Positions 7,536-15,743 are shown, counted from the first letter of the stretch. The stretch is 64,000 nucleotides of DNA from DATGUP01 sp035301265 (GCA_035301265.1 DATGUP010000012.1:1-64000); one strand, 5' to 3'. Program-made: numbers and translations. The notes: a model not told the origin generated them from the letters alone.

Positions 7536-7564
7536 AGCATAAGTGACATCTTGTCATATGTCAA
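7536..7564 (-). promoter_or_regulatory. Sigma-A promoter of the small ORF / membrane protein / TetR operon
   Basis: Perfect -35 TTGACA (7559-7564), a 17-base spacer and -10 TATGCT (7536-7541) on the minus strand. The -35 overlaps the mrpG stop codon. The spacer holds an operator-like palindrome and a second copy lies just past the start site, so repressor control is likely. Confidence 0.75.
7544..7556. promoter_or_regulatory. Operator-like palindrome 1 (TGACA-N3-TGTCA)
   Basis: TGACATCTTGTCA lies entirely between the -35 and -10 of the promoter. A protein bound here would block RNA polymerase. The TetR protein encoded by this operon is the natural candidate. Confidence 0.65.
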
Positions 7565-7962
7565 TCCATCCACCGGCTGTGCTGCGTTATGTCTGAATGA
7601 TTTTTCTTCTCACGCTCGTCATACGCGTCTTTTAATTCATCAACAATCGTCGTCACGGTTCTTTTAACATTCGCTTTATAGGCTGCACGAATAATTAAAT
7701 GACCAGATGTCGGGGAGGTGATAAAGACAAACACAATCCCTAGTAATAAACGAATGCTCACGGTGCCCTCGGTCAACAAAAAATAAAGAAATGCACCGAC
7801 TAACGTTAATAAAACGGCTAGAGTGGAACTTTTCGTCGCCGCGTGAGCCCGGCTGTAGACATCGGGAAACCGAATGATGCCGTAAGCACTGATGACACTA
7901 ATAACGCTGCCAATCAATATCAACAAAGCGCCTAGAAACTCATTTATGTCGCTTACGTTCAA
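7561..7962 (-). CDS. mrpG: MrpG, Na+/H+ antiporter subunit
   Basis: About 133 residues with three transmembrane segments, matching the MrpG/PhaG/MnhG family. Typical family features are the N-terminal GALLILIGSVISVISAYGIIRFPDVYSRAHAAT region (a membrane helix running into the RFPD...RxHA motif) and a SGHLIIRAAY stretch. It is the last gene of the mrp operon and starts inside the 3' end of mrpF. The TTG at 7962 with GAGGGGTG seven bases upstream fits best; a GTG three codons earlier is possible. The C-terminal tail is charged and probably cytoplasmic. Confidence 0.93.
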   Translation of the reverse strand: MNVSDINEFLGALLILIGSVISVISAYGIIRFPDVYSRAHAATKSSTLAVLLTLVGAFLYFLLTEGTVSIRLLLGIVFVFITSPTSGHLIIRAAYKANVKRTVTTIVDELKDAYDEREKKNHSDITQHSRWMD

Positions 7963-8227
7963 TAATAACACCCCTCTCGATGTATTTGGAGAGGGCAATC
8001 GTACTAATAAAGGCTAGAATCCCCAAAATTAAAATTACTTCTAAAAAGGCTTTTGTATGAAAAAATACGGATGTTACCGCAATGATCGAGATGAGATTGA
8101 CACCGATAAAATCGAGTGAAATGACACGATCTGGAAGACTAGGCCCGCGTATAATACTGTATAAGGCAATGGCAATGGCAACGACAAACAGAACCATGGA
8201 TGCAAGCAACATCGCTTTAATCATCAC
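7940..8227 (-). CDS. mrpF: MrpF, Na+/H+ antiporter subunit
   Basis: 95 residues, three transmembrane helices. GPSLPDRVISLDFIG after the first helix is the hallmark of MrpF/MnhF. It belongs to the hetero-oligomeric Mrp complex that exchanges cytoplasmic Na+ for external H+. The GTG at 8227 (followed directly by an ATG) has GGAGG seven bases upstream and overlaps the mrpE stop, which indicates translational coupling. The C-terminus is short and basic (ERKRHK). Confidence 0.93.
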   Translation of the reverse strand: MMIKAMLLASMVLFVVAIAIALYSIIRGPSLPDRVISLDFIGVNLISIIAVTSVFFHTKAFLEVILILGILAFISTIALSKYIERGVIIERKRHK

Positions 8228-8706
8228 CGTGTCACCTCCATAATCGCTTTTTCGAATTTAGCTAATGACTGCAGTAAATTATCTTTATATTTTTCAATAT
8301 CCATCGCATGAACATAAAATACATTGCCTTCTGGTGCCACTTCCATGACGACAGACCCTGGTGTCAACGTTAAGAGTAGAGCAATCAGCGGGACTTCCCA
8401 TTCGCCGCGCAAGATAGTTTCATATTTAAAAATACCCGGCTTCAAATCCAACTTCGGTTTAAGTATCGTCTTAAGCACCAGATAAGCCGACTGAAATAAT
8501 TCCGAGTTAAAAATAAGAATCAGTTTAATCACCGCATAAACGCGATACAAATAAAACTTCGTACCAAAAAACCGGTACATGACAAATACGATCACAATAC
8601 CGACAAGGTAACCTTCAAAAAAAGTCGTCGATGCAAAAACAGCTTCGTCTTTGAACAACATCCATAAAAACGCAATGAAGATGTTTAATAAAAATTGAGC
8701 AGCCAT
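8224..8706 (-). CDS. mrpE: MrpE, Na+/H+ antiporter subunit
   Basis: 160 residues with N-terminal membrane helices and a cytoplasmic C-terminal half, matching MrpE/MnhE. Conserved stretches are the central LILIFNSELFQSAYLV and the TLTPGSVV motif, followed by an HAMDIE segment. MrpE is needed for full assembly and activity of the antiporter in B. subtilis and B. pseudofirmus. An AAAGGAGAGG site precedes the ATG. It follows mrpD after 36 bases. Confidence 0.94.
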   Translation of the reverse strand: MAAQFLLNIFIAFLWMLFKDEAVFASTTFFEGYLVGIVIVFVMYRFFGTKFYLYRVYAVIKLILIFNSELFQSAYLVLKTILKPKLDLKPGIFKYETILRGEWEVPLIALLLTLTPGSVVMEVAPEGNVFYVHAMDIEKYKDNLLQSLAKFEKAIMEVTR

Positions 8707-8742
8707 CGGCGTCCTCTCCTTTTTACGGTTCCTAACCGCATC

Positions 8743-10224
8743 TTAATCTTCAGGCAAAACAGCATCAATGTAAACGTCTGGATTCATCAGTATAGCGGAG
8801 GCATCGGTTACATAAGCAGCGAGTGTTTCCGCACCTAAACCAAGGACGAGCGTTGCAACAGCAAGCATCAATGAGGGAAGAAGAAAACTTTTCTTCAACG
8901 GCTTTTCGTCTTCTATTGTCATAATGGTCTCACCCCAGAAACAATTCATAAAAATGCGCAGTAACGAATATAAAACAAAGATACTTGATAAAAAGGCAAG
9001 CGCAAGCAATAAATACGCCCCAGATTCTACCGTTCCCTGGCCGATGAGTATTTTGCCAATAAAGCCACTAAATGGCGGAATACCTGCAAGCGACAAGGTG
9101 ACGATGAAAAAGAGCCAGCCGAGAATGGGGTAATTGCGGATTAAACCACTCATTTGCTTGATACGCGTTTTGCCAGTCAACATGATCATCGTCCCGATTA
9201 TCAAATAGAGCATAGCTTTAACGATTATATCGTGAATAAGATAATAAATAGATCCTTCGAGGGCAGCTGGCGTTGAAACAGCTAAACCGATCATCATAAA
9301 GCCTATGGCAATGACAATATTAAAGGCAGCGATCTGCCGTATATCTTGATAAGCAACCGCTCCAATGCTGCCGATCATGATGGAGACAGCCGCCATCACC
9401 CCGATTAACGTATGTGTTATCGACGGTTCATGGAAAAAGATCAATGAAAAGGTGCGAAACATCGCATAAACGCCGACTTTAGTAAGCAATGCTGCAAATA
9501 ACGCCGCCACAGCTGCCGGGGGCACACTGTATGAACCCGGTAGCCAGAAAAAAAGCAGCAAGCCGGATTTCAAAGCAAACACGATTAAAAACAAGATACT
9601 AATCGTCGTTAAAATCGGGGATTGGCCAGCCTGTGACACTTTATCGGCTAAATCCGCCATGTTGACGGTTCCCATCGCTCCATATAAATAAGCGATTCCT
9701 ACAAGAAATATCCATGATGATAGTACATTAATCGCAATATATTTAATCGACTCCTGCAGTCGTACTTTCCGGCCTCCTAACATCACAAGAATATAGGAAG
9801 CAATGAGCATCACTTCAAAGCAAACGAAAAGATTGAACAAATCTCCCGTTAAAAATGAACCGTTGACCCCTGCTGTGAGAAATAATATAAAGGGATAGAA
9901 AAACATCTTTTCATAAGCTTCTCCGATTGTTGAAAAAGCATACAGCAAGCATACAAGCGTCACAAAGCTTGTCGTCAACACGAGCAGCATGGCGAAGGGA
10001 TCGGCGACAAATACAATGCCGTACGGTGCCGGCCAGTCGCCAAAAGCCAAGCTTAAAATTCCGTGTGCTTGGATTTGTTGCAACAAATAAACACTCAATC
10101 CGCCGGTTAACATCATTGAGAGCACACTTAACCAACGCTGCATTTTTATATAAGGCCGTAAAAACACGAGGATAATTCCTGTAAAAACAGGAATCACCAT
10201 GGGCAGAACGATCAAGTTATTCAT
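8743..10224 (-). CDS. mrpD: MrpD, Na+/H+ antiporter subunit (NuoN/NuoM-like)
   Basis: 493 residues with about 14 transmembrane helices. MrpD is homologous to the proton-pumping NuoL/M/N subunits of respiratory complex I. The glutamate in the loop-helix FNLFVCFEVMLIASY and the lysine in IFALKSGLLLFFWLPGSY are the family's ion-pathway residues; GIPPFSGFIGK is the conserved late loop. The first codons overlap the mrpC end by 8 bases, which suggests translational coupling. Length is normal. Confidence 0.95.
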   Translation of the reverse strand: MNNLIVLPMVIPVFTGIILVFLRPYIKMQRWLSVLSMMLTGGLSVYLLQQIQAHGILSLAFGDWPAPYGIVFVADPFAMLLVLTTSFVTLVCLLYAFSTIGEAYEKMFFYPFILFLTAGVNGSFLTGDLFNLFVCFEVMLIASYILVMLGGRKVRLQESIKYIAINVLSSWIFLVGIAYLYGAMGTVNMADLADKVSQAGQSPILTTISILFLIVFALKSGLLLFFWLPGSYSVPPAAVAALFAALLTKVGVYAMFRTFSLIFFHEPSITHTLIGVMAAVSIMIGSIGAVAYQDIRQIAAFNIVIAIGFMMIGLAVSTPAALEGSIYYLIHDIIVKAMLYLIIGTMIMLTGKTRIKQMSGLIRNYPILGWLFFIVTLSLAGIPPFSGFIGKILIGQGTVESGAYLLLALAFLSSIFVLYSLLRIFMNCFWGETIMTIEDEKPLKKSFLLPSLMLAVATLVLGLGAETLAAYVTDASAILMNPDVYIDAVLPED

Positions 10225-10555
10225 CTTTTAAACCCCTCAACACATCCAGATTGTCCGTCTTTGATTTTTGATAAGTGCGATAAGCTAAGACTAAAAAGAT
10301 CGCCGTTACTGCAAAATTAATGACAATAGCCGTTAAAATAAGCGCTTGTGGAAGGGCGTCTACATAGCTCTCCGCTGCTTCTCCAATAAGGGGGGAGCGT
10401 CCTTTTTTTAATCCGCCCATCGCCATTAATAATAAGTGAGCGGCATGCGAAAGAAGCGATGAACCTAAAATAATGCGTATTAAATTTCTGGATAAAAACA
10501 AGTATGTAGCAATCATAACTAACACACCAGCTAGGACAATCACAATGCTTTCCAT
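10217..10555 (-). CDS. mrpC: MrpC, Na+/H+ antiporter subunit (NuoK-like)
   Basis: 112 residues with three transmembrane helices, homologous to complex I NuoK. The LIRIILGSSLLSHAAHLLLM helix and the DALPQALILTAIVINFA motif are typical of MrpC/MnhC. The basic/acidic C-terminus overlaps the mrpD start. It begins three bases after mrpB ends. Confidence 0.94.
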   Translation of the reverse strand: MESIVIVLAGVLVMIATYLFLSRNLIRIILGSSLLSHAAHLLLMAMGGLKKGRSPLIGEAAESYVDALPQALILTAIVINFAVTAIFLVLAYRTYQKSKTDNLDVLRGLKDE

Positions 10556-10558
10556 GAG

Positions 10559-10981
10559 CTACACATCCTCACTAATGCTTAAAATGATCGTTACAACGAC
10601 TCCAACAACGGTCAGAGCGACACCGCCCTCAAATAGAGTAACGGTTGTAAAGGTGATCTCCCCGAGTAAAAAAACATCTCTGGATATAAATGTTTGCGTT
10701 AAAAATGTTTGCCCAAATATACAAGCACCCAAACCGGTACCAACGGCAAGAAATACACCGATGGCAGCTACGATTCTAAAATTAAGCGGCAGTCCTTGAT
10801 CAATCGTTTCAATATCATGCGCCAAATAGAGCAGTACAAAGGCGGAGGACAGGACGAGCCCAGCGATAAACCCGCCGCCAGGTTGATTATGACCAACGAT
10901 AAATAAATAAATGGCCAGTGTCAAAATGATAAAAACGACAATTTTTGTCACCATATGCAAAATGACATCATTAGTCTTCAC
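10559..10981 (-). CDS. mrpB: MrpB, Na+/H+ antiporter subunit
   Basis: 140 residues, four transmembrane helices, with the GHNQPGGGFIAGL motif diagnostic of MrpB/MnhB and the LFEGGVALTVVG helix near the end. The start is GTG within GTGA, overlapping the mrpA stop by four bases, with GGGAGG just upstream. This is a classic translationally coupled junction. Confidence 0.94.
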   Translation of the reverse strand: MKTNDVILHMVTKIVVFIILTLAIYLFIVGHNQPGGGFIAGLVLSSAFVLLYLAHDIETIDQGLPLNFRIVAAIGVFLAVGTGLGACIFGQTFLTQTFISRDVFLLGEITFTTVTLFEGGVALTVVGVVVTIILSISEDV

Positions 10982-13377
10982 TGCCCTCCCTCCTCTTTTG
11001 CATTTTTCAATTTGATAAAAGCAAAAACGCCGATACCACCAATAAAGAGCACAACGACTTCAAGCATCGTATCAAACGCTCTAAAATCGCCAAGGATAGC
11101 GTTAACTATATTCAAACCACCGGCAAGCTTGTCGGCATCTTCAAAGAACGTCGATATCGATGCGAATAATTTGCCGCTGTTTACAGACAGACCGACAGCT
11201 ATAAACACAAGACCGACTAAAAACGAAATCATGCCGTTTATCACTTTTGTTTTAAGCGGGGCTTGTTCTTTTTTCCATTCAGGTAAAAAGTAAAAACAAA
11301 GCAAATAAAGCACCGTCGTCACCGTTTCAATAATGGTTTGCGTTAAAGCTAAATCCGGCGCTTTAAATAACACAAAGAAAAAAGCCATGGAAAAACCAAG
11401 GACACTGCTCAATAAAATAGCTGTTAAACGGGATTTGGCAAATAAAATAGCTAGACCGGCGGTTATCATCACGAAGACAAAGATCCATTCATAAGCCGTA
11501 ATCGGCGCATCCTCTGACATATCAAAAGAAAACGCACCGGTATAAATCAACAAACCACCTGTGACGGTTACGAAAAACAGATAAATATAAACGAGGTAAT
11601 CCCTTAAAAACCCTGTCATATACCACTTCGTCATTTTCGAAGCGACATTTTCCAGTCCTAAAAGCGAATGATTATATAACGCATCCAATGACCATGCAGC
11701 CGGAAACAAACGATAAACGCCTTTCCAGTAACGAAGCAGCATAAACAGCAGACTGCCTAAAACGACCAGCCCGATTGTCATCGCGAATTCCGCATTAAAA
11801 CCGTGCCACGCCGAGATGGGAAAATCCCCTGCTGCCAAGTCAAAAGCAGGAAAGACACTTCCCATGGCAGGGAAGATGATGTATTTGCCGACGACATTCG
11901 GAAAGAAGAAAATGCCCAGGATCAAAAGAGTGAGAATCACAGGTGATAAAAGCATGCCCTTTGGCGGTTCGAGCTGTTTCCTTGTAATCGTTCTTCCCTT
12001 ATATTCTCCAAAAAAGGTTTTAAAAACGATGATCAGACAATAGACAAATGTCAATAAACTAGCTGTCCAAGCAACGACAGGAAAGAGGATACCCCAAGTA
12101 TCGAGTGAAAAAATATCGAGCTGGGAGATATTTAAAACCGATATGAAAAACATTTCTTTACTCAAAAAACCATTAAACGGTGGCAGTCCGGCCATGGAAA
12201 AACTACCCGCTATGGCCACTGTAAACGATATCGGCATCAAAGCCATTAATCCGCCAAGACGCCGAATATCCCTCGTTCCCATCTGCAAGTCGATAATGCC
12301 TACGACCATGAATAGCGCACCTTTAAATGTCGAATGGTTGACAAGGTGAAATAACGCGGCAAAAATAGCTTGTGTATAAACAACGGATGTCGGGCTATAT
12401 CCGAGATGGAGTGCGACTGATCCTAACCCAAGCATGCTCATGATCATACCGAGCTGGCTTACCGTTGAATAAGCAAGCAAAGCTTTTAAGTCCGTTTGTC
12501 TTACGGCAAAAAACGAGCCCCAAAACAACGTTAAAAGCCCAATGCCGCCCACAAGCCAAAACCAGACATCCCCTCCGCCAAACAGAGGGGTGAAACGAGC
12601 GACTAAGTAAATGCCCGCCTTGACCATCGTTGCAGAATGTAAATAAGCACTAACCGGTGTCGGTGCTTCCATCGCATCGGGAAGCCAGATATGGAATGGG
12701 AATTGAGCTGATTTTGTAAAAGCTCCTAATAAAATGAGAAGCATGGCAGGTGTAGAAAGAGCATGTTCTTGAATGACATTGACCGATGCTATGATTTCTC
12801 TAACGCTTAATGTTTCTGTTATGATATAAAGCATGATAAAGCCGGCAAGCATGCTAAATCCACCACTGACGGTGATCAAAAATGATTTACCGGCGCCATA
12901 CCGCGACTGTTTTCGATGATACCAGAACGCAATCAACAAGAAGGACGAAATGCTTGTCAATTCCCAAAATGTATACATCACCATAAGATTGTCGGAAAAT
13001 ACAACACCGAGCATCGCTCCCATGAAAAGAAGCAGGTAAATATAGAAATGCGTTAACGATTCGTCAGTCGATAAATAATAAATGGAATACAAAACGACGA
13101 GACTGCCAATCCCCGTAATCAACAGAGCAAAAATCATGCTGAGACCGTCAAGATATGTAGTAAAATCAATCCCATAGGAAGGAATCCATTCCATCGTACT
13201 CGTAAACGTCTTGCCCTTGGCGATAGCTGGAATATATCTGGCCAAAGCGATAAACAAAAGAATAGGAACGGTGAGCACATACCATCCTATATGTATTCGT
13301 GATGTTTTTTTAGTAAGAAAGGGAATGAGTATAGCAGCTAAAAAAGGAATGATAATTGCTAAATTGATGGTTAACAA
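10978..13377 (-). CDS. mrpA: MrpA, Na+/H+ antiporter main subunit (NuoL-like)
   Basis: 799 residues, the full-length MrpA of group 1 Mrp systems: an N-terminal NuoL-like proton-channel domain (about 1-500) plus a C-terminal MrpA-specific part related to NuoJ, with about 20 transmembrane helices in all. Key family stretches are MYTFWELTSISSFLL (channel Glu), GAFTKSAQFPFHIWLPDAM (Lys and His) and AGLPPFNGFLSKE. The start is TTG at 13377 with GGGGG seven bases upstream, and the N-terminus aligns with B. subtilis MrpA. First gene of mrpABCDEFG, the main Na+/H+ antiporter for salt and alkaline pH in Bacillus. No confident promoter was found upstream. Confidence 0.96.
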   Translation of the reverse strand: MLTINLAIIIPFLAAILIPFLTKKTSRIHIGWYVLTVPILLFIALARYIPAIAKGKTFTSTMEWIPSYGIDFTTYLDGLSMIFALLITGIGSLVVLYSIYYLSTDESLTHFYIYLLLFMGAMLGVVFSDNLMVMYTFWELTSISSFLLIAFWYHRKQSRYGAGKSFLITVSGGFSMLAGFIMLYIITETLSVREIIASVNVIQEHALSTPAMLLILLGAFTKSAQFPFHIWLPDAMEAPTPVSAYLHSATMVKAGIYLVARFTPLFGGGDVWFWLVGGIGLLTLFWGSFFAVRQTDLKALLAYSTVSQLGMIMSMLGLGSVALHLGYSPTSVVYTQAIFAALFHLVNHSTFKGALFMVVGIIDLQMGTRDIRRLGGLMALMPISFTVAIAGSFSMAGLPPFNGFLSKEMFFISVLNISQLDIFSLDTWGILFPVVAWTASLLTFVYCLIIVFKTFFGEYKGRTITRKQLEPPKGMLLSPVILTLLILGIFFFPNVVGKYIIFPAMGSVFPAFDLAAGDFPISAWHGFNAEFAMTIGLVVLGSLLFMLLRYWKGVYRLFPAAWSLDALYNHSLLGLENVASKMTKWYMTGFLRDYLVYIYLFFVTVTGGLLIYTGAFSFDMSEDAPITAYEWIFVFVMITAGLAILFAKSRLTAILLSSVLGFSMAFFFVLFKAPDLALTQTIIETVTTVLYLLCFYFLPEWKKEQAPLKTKVINGMISFLVGLVFIAVGLSVNSGKLFASISTFFEDADKLAGGLNIVNAILGDFRAFDTMLEVVVLFIGGIGVFAFIKLKNAKEEGGQ

Positions 13378-13872
13378 GCTGAAACCCCCAATGTTTTCCG
13401 TTCATGCCTTATAAAGGCGATTGTCCATGTTTGTATACTTTCAAAGGACATGTCAATGGTTTCTTCGCTTCAAATAGCTCATTTTACTAGGGAACTGACC
13501 TTGCAAGTCGATGAAGGTACAAAACGCAGGAGGACCTAAAACGCTAGGTTCTTCATTTAAAGGAATCGTTGATGAAAAAAGCATAGGCCACAAACGAACA
13601 AAGTGATACTATATTATTATACAATAAATCAAAATAACCCGCACTTATAAAGGATTAGAACTGCAAAGCTAAAGAACGTTTACATGCGTATGATCATACC
13701 TTGGCCTTAACTTCTCCTTCTGGAAAAAAGGGTTTACGTATCGCAAACAACATGTTAAAATAACTTCGTTTTAATAAAGGGACATGTCAAGAATCAAACT
13801 ACTAGTATTCTCGAACTCAAATATTTCATTCTAAATAGCGATACATTAAATACATATAAGAGGTGAACCGTC
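13378..13872. other. 495-bp divergent intergenic region between mrpA and the Usp-like gene
   Basis: No gene is seen here. It holds an imperfect hairpin in the mrpA leader (GGACCTA 13532-13538 with TAGGTTC 13545-13551) and a short GCCTT/AAGGC palindrome (13405-13417) just before the mrpA ribosome binding site. It also holds two copies of GGACATGTCAA (13446-13456 and 13780-13790) around the palindrome GACATGTC, and a perfect 12-bp palindrome GTATGATCATAC (13688-13699). A promoter candidate exists for the plus-strand gene. I could not settle on one for mrpA. Confidence 0.6.
13732..13760 (+). promoter_or_regulatory. Candidate promoter of the KdpD/Usp-like gene
   Basis: TTTACG, a 17-base spacer and TAAAAT on the plus strand, about 110 bases before the start codon. 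The -35 is imperfect. The 12-bp palindrome at 13688-13699 lies 33 bases upstream of it. Confidence 0.4.
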
Positions 13873-14547
13873 ATGAAAAAAATAAAAGGTCGTATGGATG
13901 AGAGCATTCTCGTTTGTACTTTTTATGGTCCAAACGGGGAACGCCTGATCAGGCGCGGCCATAAATTGGCGACAATACTTGACTGCCCTTTATATGTGTT
14001 AACCGTCGATCCACTTCCATTCGACAAGTTTGATGAAAAAAAGTCCAGCTACGTGGATCACTGGAGAGAACTTGCCGAAGAACTGGGGGTAGAGGAGTTT
14101 TTCCTCATCGATAATGAAAAACGCCCCGCTCCCAAAGTTATTGCCGAAGTAGCAAACCGACTAAATATCACGCAAATCATTATCGGCCAATCTCCCCAAA
14201 ACAAGTGGGAAGAAATGACTAAAGGCTCCTTTGCCAATGCTTTGCTGAAAGAAATAACATTTATCGACGTTCACATTGTCTCCGTTGATCGGCGCATTAA
14301 AAGTACTGAAGATGTGGAATTTGAAAAAGGAGTATTAGGCTATTTACGAAAGTATGAGGACGGATACCGCTTGAGCTTTACAAGTTCGCACGATAATCAT
14401 TATGAAGGCATTTTCTATAAAGAAATAGGTACAGACTTTAACAACGGGATTTTTAAATTTGTCATCGACGGGAAGAATTACCAAGTCCATATCCAAGACG
14501 ATAAAGTGGTTGATCCGATCGATCCGCCACCGCATTTAAATAAATAA
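13873..14547 (+). CDS. KdpD/Usp-like stress-domain protein
   Basis: 224 residues. Residues 9-140 resemble the Usp domain of KdpD sensor proteins (ILVCTFYGPNGERLIRRG, YVLTVDPLPFDKFD, IIIGQSPQ, TKGSFANALL), with the IIIGQS stretch corresponding to the nucleotide-binding loop. The C-terminal 80 residues are a distinct beta-rich tail with no histidine-kinase domain. Such stand-alone proteins may sense nucleotide or K+/Na+ status, but that is unproven. It is divergent from mrpA, which hints at a role in ion homeostasis. AGAGGTGA precedes the ATG and a strong terminator follows. Confidence 0.8.
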   Translation: MKKIKGRMDESILVCTFYGPNGERLIRRGHKLATILDCPLYVLTVDPLPFDKFDEKKSSYVDHWRELAEELGVEEFFLIDNEKRPAPKVIAEVANRLNITQIIIGQSPQNKWEEMTKGSFANALLKEITFIDVHIVSVDRRIKSTEDVEFEKGVLGYLRKYEDGYRLSFTSSHDNHYEGIFYKEIGTDFNNGIFKFVIDGKNYQVHIQDDKVVDPIDPPPHLNK

Positions 14548-14551
14548 TGTT

Positions 14552-14590
14552 AAAGCTCTGGACAATCATTGGTTGATCAGAGCTTTTGTT
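14552..14590 (+). terminator. Intrinsic terminator of the KdpD/Usp-like gene
   Basis: AAAGCTCTG (14552-14560) pairs perfectly with CAGAGCTTT (14578-14586), followed by TGTTTT. Confidence 0.9.
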
Positions 14591-14684
14591 TTATCAGCCA
14601 AATAAAAAAAGCAGATGCTCTTTCCTTTTTAAGCAGCAAATAGAGTGCGCGCAAACAGAGGAACGAGAGATCGCAATCTCTATT

Positions 14685-14721
14685 AACAAAGCTCCCAACC
14701 TTAAGAGTTAGGAGCTTTGTT
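14685..14721 (-). terminator. Terminator hairpin after rpsI
   Basis: AACAAAGCTCC (14685-14695) and GGAGCTTTGTT (14711-14721) form an 11-bp perfect stem with a 15-base loop, 15 bases past the rpsI stop. The U-rich part on the minus strand (CTTTGTTAA) is partly within the stem. It ends the rplM-rpsI unit. Confidence 0.8.
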
Positions 14722-14736
14722 GAATTATCATATTTA

Positions 14737-15129
14737 TTAACGTTTGGAGTATTGTGGTTTGCTACGGGCCGATTTAAGACCGTATTTCTTACGTTCAGTC
14801 ATGCGTTGATCACGTGTCAAGTACCCTTCAGCCTTCAGCGTTTTGCGAAAATCTGGATTGGCTTCCAAAAGGGCACGAGCGATACCATGACGAATAGCAC
14901 CAGCCTGGCCGGTAAAACCGCCGCCACGAACGTTTACAAGCACATCATAGACGCCTTCTGTTTCCGTGACAGCTAGAGGTTGTTTCATAATGGAAAGTTG
15001 TGTTTCATATGGAAAATAGTCTTTTGCATCGCGTCCATTGACAACGAAGCGCCCATTTCCGGGAACCAGGCGTACACGTGCCGTTGAGCGTTTGCGGCGT
15101 CCTGTACCGTAGTATTGTACTTGAGCCAA
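14737..15129 (-). CDS. rpsI: 30S ribosomal protein S9
   Basis: 130 residues, the usual length of bacterial uS9. The GTGRRKRSTARVRL start, the RGGGFTGQAGAIRHGIARAL core and the basic tail ending SKPQYSKR are diagnostic; the terminal Lys-Arg reaches the P-site tRNA. AAGGAGG precedes the start. It follows rplM after 19 bases, the universal rplM-rpsI pair. Confidence 0.98.
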   Translation of the reverse strand: MAQVQYYGTGRRKRSTARVRLVPGNGRFVVNGRDAKDYFPYETQLSIMKQPLAVTETEGVYDVLVNVRGGGFTGQAGAIRHGIARALLEANPDFRKTLKAEGYLTRDQRMTERKKYGLKSARSKPQYSKR

Positions 15130-15148
15130 TTGTTTTACCTCCTTTTAA

Positions 15149-15586
15149 TTACCCACGCAGCTCGTAAGTTTGCGGTTGTTGTGCGTGATGTTTATGTTCC
15201 GGACCTCTGTAAACGTACAATTTCTTGCTCATTTTGCGGCCGAGCGGTCCTTTAGGAAGCATGCCGCGAACCGCCGTTTCGAGCATTTTTTCCGGATATT
15301 TCGTCCGCATCTCATTTGCAGTGCGCTCTTTTAAACCGCCAGGATAGTTCGAATGACGATAATATTTTTTATCATTTAATTTGTTGCCAGACAACTCAAT
15401 CTTTTCGGCGTTGATGATGATGACGTAATCGCCTGTATCCGCATGCGGTGTGTACGTTGGTTTATGCTTGCCGCGAAGAATGGAAGCGACTTCGCTCGCC
15501 AGACGACCGAGGCGCTGTCCTTCAGCATCGACGACGTACCACTTGCGTTCAATATTATTTTCATTCGCCATGAATGTTGTGCGCAT
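15149..15586 (-). CDS. rplM: 50S ribosomal protein L13
   Basis: 145 residues (uL13). The start MRTTFMANENNIERKW matches B. subtilis MRTTPMANASTIERKW, and GGAGGG lies 8 bases before the ATG at 15586; an in-frame ATG farther upstream (15640) lies in the leader. The core HADTGDYVIIINAEKI and GMLPKGPLGRKM are typical. It has its own strong promoter and a leader of about 105 bases. Confidence 0.98.
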   Translation of the reverse strand: MRTTFMANENNIERKWYVVDAEGQRLGRLASEVASILRGKHKPTYTPHADTGDYVIIINAEKIELSGNKLNDKKYYRHSNYPGGLKERTANEMRTKYPEKMLETAVRGMLPKGPLGRKMSKKLYVYRGPEHKHHAQQPQTYELRG

Positions 15587-15697
15587 GGTCTTTTCCCTCC
15601 AATTTTCCGTCTTCGGTTTCACAAATGTCACTTGATTCATTTATCTCAACACAATTCGCTTCCGGGGCTAATCGTGGTTCAAGTAAAATGCCATAGG
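15587..15697 (-). promoter_or_regulatory. Probable L13 leader (5' UTR of rplM)
   Basis: A transcribed leader of about 110 bases separates the rplM promoter from the gene. In Bacilli this position is occupied by the conserved L13 leader RNA, thought to bind L13 and control the operon. A small CCG-aaga-CGG hairpin near 15600-15610 and longer partial inverted repeats are visible. I did not verify the fold against the family model. Confidence 0.5.
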
Positions 15698-15699
15698 TT

Positions 15700-15729
15700 A
15701 TAATATATCAAAAATGCTGAACATGTCAA
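15700..15729 (-). promoter_or_regulatory. rplM-rpsI promoter (sigma-A)
   Basis: Perfect TTGACA (15724-15729), an 18-base spacer and TATTAT (15700-15705) on the minus strand, beginning 15 bases after the truA stop. Confidence 0.8.
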
Positions 15730-15743
15730 GTCTTTTTATCAGC

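Noticed and set aside
13378..13872. Ion-sensing riboswitch upstream of mrpA
   Set aside because: The leader has short hairpins but I could not recognise the conserved core of any known Na+, Li+ or c-di-AMP riboswitch class.
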